Program-made: the position numbers and the translations under genes
Source: Granulicella sp. S190
GTDB lineage: Bacteria; Acidobacteriota; Terriglobia; Terriglobales; Acidobacteriaceae
Assembly (NCBI RefSeq): GCF_009766095.1
Contig: NZ_LMUD01000009.1
Coordinates: 103,430-167,429 of the forward strand
DNA length: 64,000 bases
Direction: 5' to 3'
The notes under the pieces: generated by a model
Told to the model about the DNA's origin: nothing
The model's input: the letters and a program-made list of their open reading frames with translations, nothing else
Database searches by the model: none
Shown: positions 61,121 through 64,000 of the stretch, piece by piece
Layout: every line of letters starts with the position of its first letter
How positions within the stretch are numbered: position 1 is the first letter of the stretch

Positions 61121-61521
61121 TGACGCACAAGCGGCTTGTATCTTGGTATCGACATGCTATCGCCACAGTCTGGCCCCGCAGGCCTTCACTGAATGTAGGT
61201 GAGGTTGCTAGATATACTGCAATCGGTACATTGGGTGGTTGGTGTATGAGTTTGCTAATGGGGCATCCTCCTCAAAGCTGGTATTTCTATTTAGGATTGC
61301 AAGATTCGGACTTTGAAAACCGAGGACTTTTTTGGCTAACGATGCTGCTCTTTCTCGCATCGCTGTCTTTTGCACTAGGACAACTCATCTGGTTAATGTT
61401 GAAACTGCTAAGTAGACATCTTCGATTCCGTCGAAAAATTGCTGTCAAGCTTTTCAATAAGGCGCGCGGAGGTCTGCGTTCACTCTGGGCGAACAGCCGT
61501 TACTCGAAAATAAACTGTTAG
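61117..61521 (+). CDS. Small two-TM membrane protein, possible effector
   Basis: A 134-residue protein with a basic N-terminus, TM1 about residues 32-50 (YTAIGTLGGWCMSLLMG), TM2 about 72-95 (LFWLTMLLFLASLSFALGQLIWL) and a highly basic tail (RHLRFRRKIAVKLFNKARGG). It starts inside the stop of the previous gene (ATGATG). Last gene before attR. A role as membrane partner or effector of the dCTP-deaminase-like protein is inferred from coupling only. Confidence 0.6.
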   Translation: MMTHKRLVSWYRHAIATVWPRRPSLNVGEVARYTAIGTLGGWCMSLLMGHPPQSWYFYLGLQDSDFENRGLFWLTMLLFLASLSFALGQLIWLMLKLLSRHLRFRRKIAVKLFNKARGGLRSLWANSRYSKINC

Positions 61522-61531
61522 TCTGTCCACT

Positions 61532-61543
61532 AAGTTGTCCACA
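61532..61543 (+). promoter_or_regulatory. Candidate integrase arm-type site, right end
   Basis: AAGTTGTCCACA matches 38963-38974 exactly, in the same orientation, 58 bp inside attR. Confidence 0.45.
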
Positions 61544-61601
61544 CAGAGGCATCATGGGCAGTAAACATATAAAAAATAGACACTTATCTGTTCTTATAAG
61601 C

Positions 61602-61619
61602 TTCTGCATCGGCAAATGA
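61602..61619 (+). repeat. attR core, identical to attL
   Basis: TTCTGCATCGGCAAATGA, an 18-bp perfect copy of the mnmE 3' end, followed by a similar TTCCTTG...CAAGGAA inverted repeat (61626-61643). It marks the right boundary of the element. Confidence 0.93.
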
Positions 61620-62142
61620 TAGCGATTCCTTGTCGCTTCAAGGAAATCGCTGTTCTGCGGTTGGAGCAGAAAGAAGCGGGGTCGTTCCTGGGACTTGGCG
61701 GAAGCCTTGGTACTAGATGAAATAGAAGAACTATAGAAGAACTGCTTACCACCAGCAGCTAGTAGCAGAATTTGGTTAAAGTTCCTTTTGTTGAACGGGA
61801 TTTCACTCACTCCCTTATTCGTGAGTTGATTCTGTGTCTACTACTCTTCCCATCTCCGTACCGGCCTTCTCTACAGAGCCGTCGTAGCCCAGCTTGAGCG
61901 TTACACCTACAGTCGCTGACCCATTTGAGAGACTTACCATTGGTGACCGACTGATCTAAAAGGAATGTGTGATACCCCAAAATCTAGTTGTCAATATGGA
62001 ATAATGAGGGTTGACGTTGGTCCCTAGCTCTAGGCCGTCGGTGACGGTTCTCCGTCCTTGCTTCTGCGCGGCGACGCATCGTGATGGACGCAACCAGGTC
62101 GTCAAACCGGGAAAAGCAGGAAGAGAATCAGCAGAACTCACG
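61620..62142. other. Chromosomal intergenic region right of the element
   Basis: This is presumably the original downstream region of mnmE. It contains the attR-side hairpin, a direct ATAGAAGAACT repeat near 61722-61742, and no supported gene. A frame open from 62011 joins the next gene but without a good start. Confidence 0.45.
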
Positions 62143-63393
62143 ATGCCGCTGTTGCCACAATCCGAAAAAGAGGCTGGACATAGTCTTGCGCCAGATGCCA
62201 GTGCTGTCCGCGATCAACTGAAACGGCTCCTTGCACACCCCCTATTCGCAAATAGCAAGCGCTATCCCGTATTTCTGGCTTACACGGTCGAGCAAACGTT
62301 GCTTGGCAATGCGAGCGAATTAAAGGAACGGACGATAGGTGTCGAGGCCTTTGGACGTGAGCCAAACTACGATGTAAACCTTGATCCAGTGGTCCGTACG
62401 ACAGCGGCCGAAGTCCGTAAGAGGTTGATCCAGTACTACTACAACACGGATCATTTCGGAGAGCTGATAGTCGAACTTTCGGCAGGCTCATACGTTCCCT
62501 CGTTCCGTGATCCAACGGCCTCCGTGAACCTCGAATCCGAATCGGTGGTCTCGCAGAGGAACGGGCCGACATCCCAGGATTCCCCCACAACCAAGTTTAA
62601 ATCTGCCGAAGCAGCCCCGCCTCCAACATTGCGGACCAGGCATCGATGGATACCCATCTCAATAGTATCGTTGTTTGCCCTGATCGCAGGATTCGGAATG
62701 GGCCGTATCCAAATCCATCGGAAGCCGTCGAACCTGGAACGCTTTTGGGAACCGGTGACAGCGGCTTCCGGCAAGGTTACCTATTGCCTTGGGCAACCGA
62801 TAGATGCAGTCGATCGAGAGCGCACGACACCAAACGGGATGCCCATGTATGGCCATCTCGATGTCTCGGACGTGATCACGCTGGCGCGATCTATTGTTCC
62901 TCTTGTCCCGAAAGGCGGCGATTTTCGGATTGTCTCCGATTCAGAGATCGGCTATGCCCAGCTACGCGAAGGTCCGGTCGTGCTCATTGGCGCCTTCGAT
63001 AACGTTTGGACTATGCGGATTACTCAGGATCTACCGTTCGGATTCGAGTACGATTCGCAGGTGCGGAGGCTCGTAGACCGTAAGAGTCCCGAGAAGAGAT
63101 TCTGGACCCTCCAATGGCAGGTGCCTTACACGAAGTTGGCAAAGGACTACGCCATCATCGCCAGGATTCATGACAACGTAACGGGCCAGCCTGTCATTAT
63201 CATCGCAGGGATTCTAGGGGAGGGCACCGAAGCTGCCGGCGAGGTTGTTTTTAAGCCTGCGTATCTCGATGAGATGTTGAAGAAGGCGCCTAAGAACTGG
63301 GACCAACTCAACATGGAAGCGGTGATCGAAACGAATGTCATCGAAGGCCACGCTGGTCCTCCCACCGTTCTCGCTGTCGAGACCTGGCGGTAG
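62143..63393 (+). CDS. Acidobacterial membrane protein with N-terminal regulator-like module
   Basis: A 416-residue protein. The N-terminal VRDQLKRLLAHPLFANSKRYPVFLAYTVEQTL ... ELKERTIGVEAFGREPNYDVNLDPVVRTTAAEVRKRLIQYY is common in Acidobacteriota proteins annotated as regulators or cyclase-like. One TM segment (WIPISIVSLFALIAGFGMG) and an extracytoplasmic beta-rich domain follow. ATG 62143 is preferred over the longer frame. Function unknown. Confidence 0.65.
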   Translation: MPLLPQSEKEAGHSLAPDASAVRDQLKRLLAHPLFANSKRYPVFLAYTVEQTLLGNASELKERTIGVEAFGREPNYDVNLDPVVRTTAAEVRKRLIQYYYNTDHFGELIVELSAGSYVPSFRDPTASVNLESESVVSQRNGPTSQDSPTTKFKSAEAAPPPTLRTRHRWIPISIVSLFALIAGFGMGRIQIHRKPSNLERFWEPVTAASGKVTYCLGQPIDAVDRERTTPNGMPMYGHLDVSDVITLARSIVPLVPKGGDFRIVSDSEIGYAQLREGPVVLIGAFDNVWTMRITQDLPFGFEYDSQVRRLVDRKSPEKRFWTLQWQVPYTKLAKDYAIIARIHDNVTGQPVIIIAGILGEGTEAAGEVVFKPAYLDEMLKKAPKNWDQLNMEAVIETNVIEGHAGPPTVLAVETWR

Positions 63394-63703
63394 GTCTCCT
63401 GGACTGTCGATCGATAACACTATGACTCCATGTTGTCTGCGGCGTTGTCTGCTGCCAATTCTTTGGGTCGATCTCAGTGATTGAGCCGTATGATACATGC
63501 CCAAGATGGTCGAATAATCCGATGGCAACTTCAAGCAAAATAGACAGTTATTGGAAGAGCGGCATGCTCCGACCCGTTGAAGCTTTTGCATCACCTTCTT
63601 CATATTAGATTCTGTAATCGTGAGTAGCCCTTTTCGCACTGCCGCGATTTCTTCTGGCCTTGATTCTCGCCAGCGCAGCATCGCCGGGGGACCTGGAGAC
63701 ACG
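63394..63703. other. Intergenic region before the GH3 gene
   Basis: 310 bp with no supported gene on the plus strand. A long minus-strand frame overlapping the previous gene lacks protein-like composition. Confidence 0.4.
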
Positions 63704-64000
63704 ATGCTGAGATGCAAGTCACAATTTTGTCTTTTAGTCGTTGCAGCAGTCGTCATTGGAGCCGGCATCGCGTCCGCTCAGGAAACCAGCCGGCCCTGGA
63801 TGGATTCACACCTGCCTCCAGGGGAACGTTCAGAGCTGGTCCTAAAACAACTTACTCTCGATGAGAAGTTGGCGCTGGTGCATGGCAACGGTATGTCAGG
63901 CGAGTCGCAGTGGAAGATGCCTCTTACCCCTCTCACCAACGGCGGCGCTGGCTACACCCAAGGTGTCGAACGTCTGGGTATTCCTCCCTTGATCATCTCG
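63704..64000 (+). CDS. Secreted GH3 beta-glucosidase-like protein (3' end outside window)
   Basis: Only the first 99 residues are present. A signal peptide (FCLLVVAAVVIGAGIASAQ) is followed by LVLKQLTLDEKLALVHGNGM and GYTQGVERLGIPPLIIS, the N-terminal start of the glycoside hydrolase family 3 barrel. Predicted to hydrolyse beta-glucosides in the periplasm. The active site is not in the window. Confidence 0.85.
   Translation, partial: MLRCKSQFCLLVVAAVVIGAGIASAQETSRPWMDSHLPPGERSELVLKQLTLDEKLALVHGNGMSGESQWKMPLTPLTNGGAGYTQGVERLGIPPLIIS

Larger units (their letters stand above)
38835..61619. mobile_element. 22.8-kb integrative element inserted at the 3' end of mnmE
   Basis: The element is bounded by an 18-bp direct repeat at 38835-38852 and 61602-61619. 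It carries a tyrosine integrase next to the left end, reading inward. The gene content is accessory: AlpA-like, ParA, replication-like, CHAT-protease-like, XRE/ImmA, SEC-C and nucleotide-metabolism proteins. The base composition is visibly more AT-rich than the flanks. No relaxase, type IV secretion or phage structural gene was seen, so it is a non-conjugative integrative element, mobilizable only with outside help if at all. Confidence 0.93.

Noticed and set aside
38835..61619. Prophage or conjugative element
   Set aside because: No capsid, terminase, relaxase, coupling protein or type IV secretion genes were seen.
1..64000. CRISPR arrays, tRNA or rRNA genes
   Set aside because: No regularly spaced repeats, cloverleaf-like sequence or rRNA-conserved segments were found on inspection.

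Overview
The window is chromosomal DNA from a high-GC Gram-negative bacterium, most likely an Acidobacteriota member of the Granulicella/Terriglobus/Edaphobacter type. Support comes from a very large TonB-dependent receptor with an N-terminal carboxypeptidase-regulatory-like domain, an S9 peptidase, several secreted enzymes with clear signal peptides, and parS sites of the form TGTTCCACGTGGAACA. No tRNA, rRNA or CRISPR array was found.

Region 1 (1-5560) is the replication and membrane-insertion block: partial dnaA (minus), then rpmH, rnpA, yidD, yidC and jag/khpB. Region 2 (5581-12172) holds two START/SRPBCC-like proteins around a quinone-oxidoreductase-like MDR enzyme, an HNH-like zinc protein, thrS, an FMN azoreductase and small unknown genes. 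Region 3 (12173-18247) carries folC, a PlsC-type acyltransferase, a glutamine-amidotransferase-like peptidase, rsmG, parA and parB, with three perfect parS palindromes within 3 kb of parAB. Region 4 (18332-36826) is metabolic and envelope cargo: amidohydrolase, ICMT-like methyltransferase, HU, haloperoxidase-like hydrolase, PNGase A-like amidase, LLM flavin oxidoreductase, a patatin/beta-barrel protein, a Tat-exported TIM-barrel protein, a beta-propeller protein, an S9 peptidase, DUF2461 and the TonB-dependent receptor. A roughly 45-60 bp intergenic repeat recurs four times here.

Region 5 is a 22.8-kb integrative element (38835-61619) inserted in the last codons of mnmE. An 18-bp direct repeat, TTCTGCATCGGCAAATGA, lies at the mnmE stop codon and again at 61602-61619. 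This is the target position used by SGI1-type islands. The left end is a mobility and maintenance module: tyrosine integrase, unknown protein, AlpA-like regulator, ParA with an unusual P-loop, and a replication-like protein containing iteron-like repeats. No relaxase or conjugation gene was seen. The cargo falls into three blocks. (i) A minus-strand run at 51328-43880 encodes a giant exported protein, two small membrane proteins and a membrane-anchored CHAT-protease-like protein. (ii) An XRE/ImmA pair lies next to a possible structured RNA leader, a DUF3892-like protein and a putative prokaryotic E2-like/SEC-C protein. (iii) A tight five-gene operon at the right end (56842-61521) encodes a DEDD-exonuclease/DUF429 fusion, a P-loop nucleotide-kinase-like protein, a PurZ-like member of the adenylosuccinate synthetase family, a membrane-anchored dCTP-deaminase/dUTPase-fold protein lacking the expected catalytic Glu, and a small membrane protein. 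It is preceded by a divergent XRE regulator and repeated GTTGAC operator-like sites.

Block (iii) is the best candidate for an undescribed system. It joins purine-nucleotide chemistry like that used to make 2-aminoadenine in phage DNA to a possible nucleotide-sensing membrane protein and a nuclease, next to an attachment site where defence cargo is common. Block (i) is the second candidate. Beyond the right attachment site, chromosomal DNA resumes with an acidobacterial regulator-like membrane protein and the start of a secreted GH3 beta-glucosidase.

All functional calls rest on reading translated sequence and motif memory. No database search was run.
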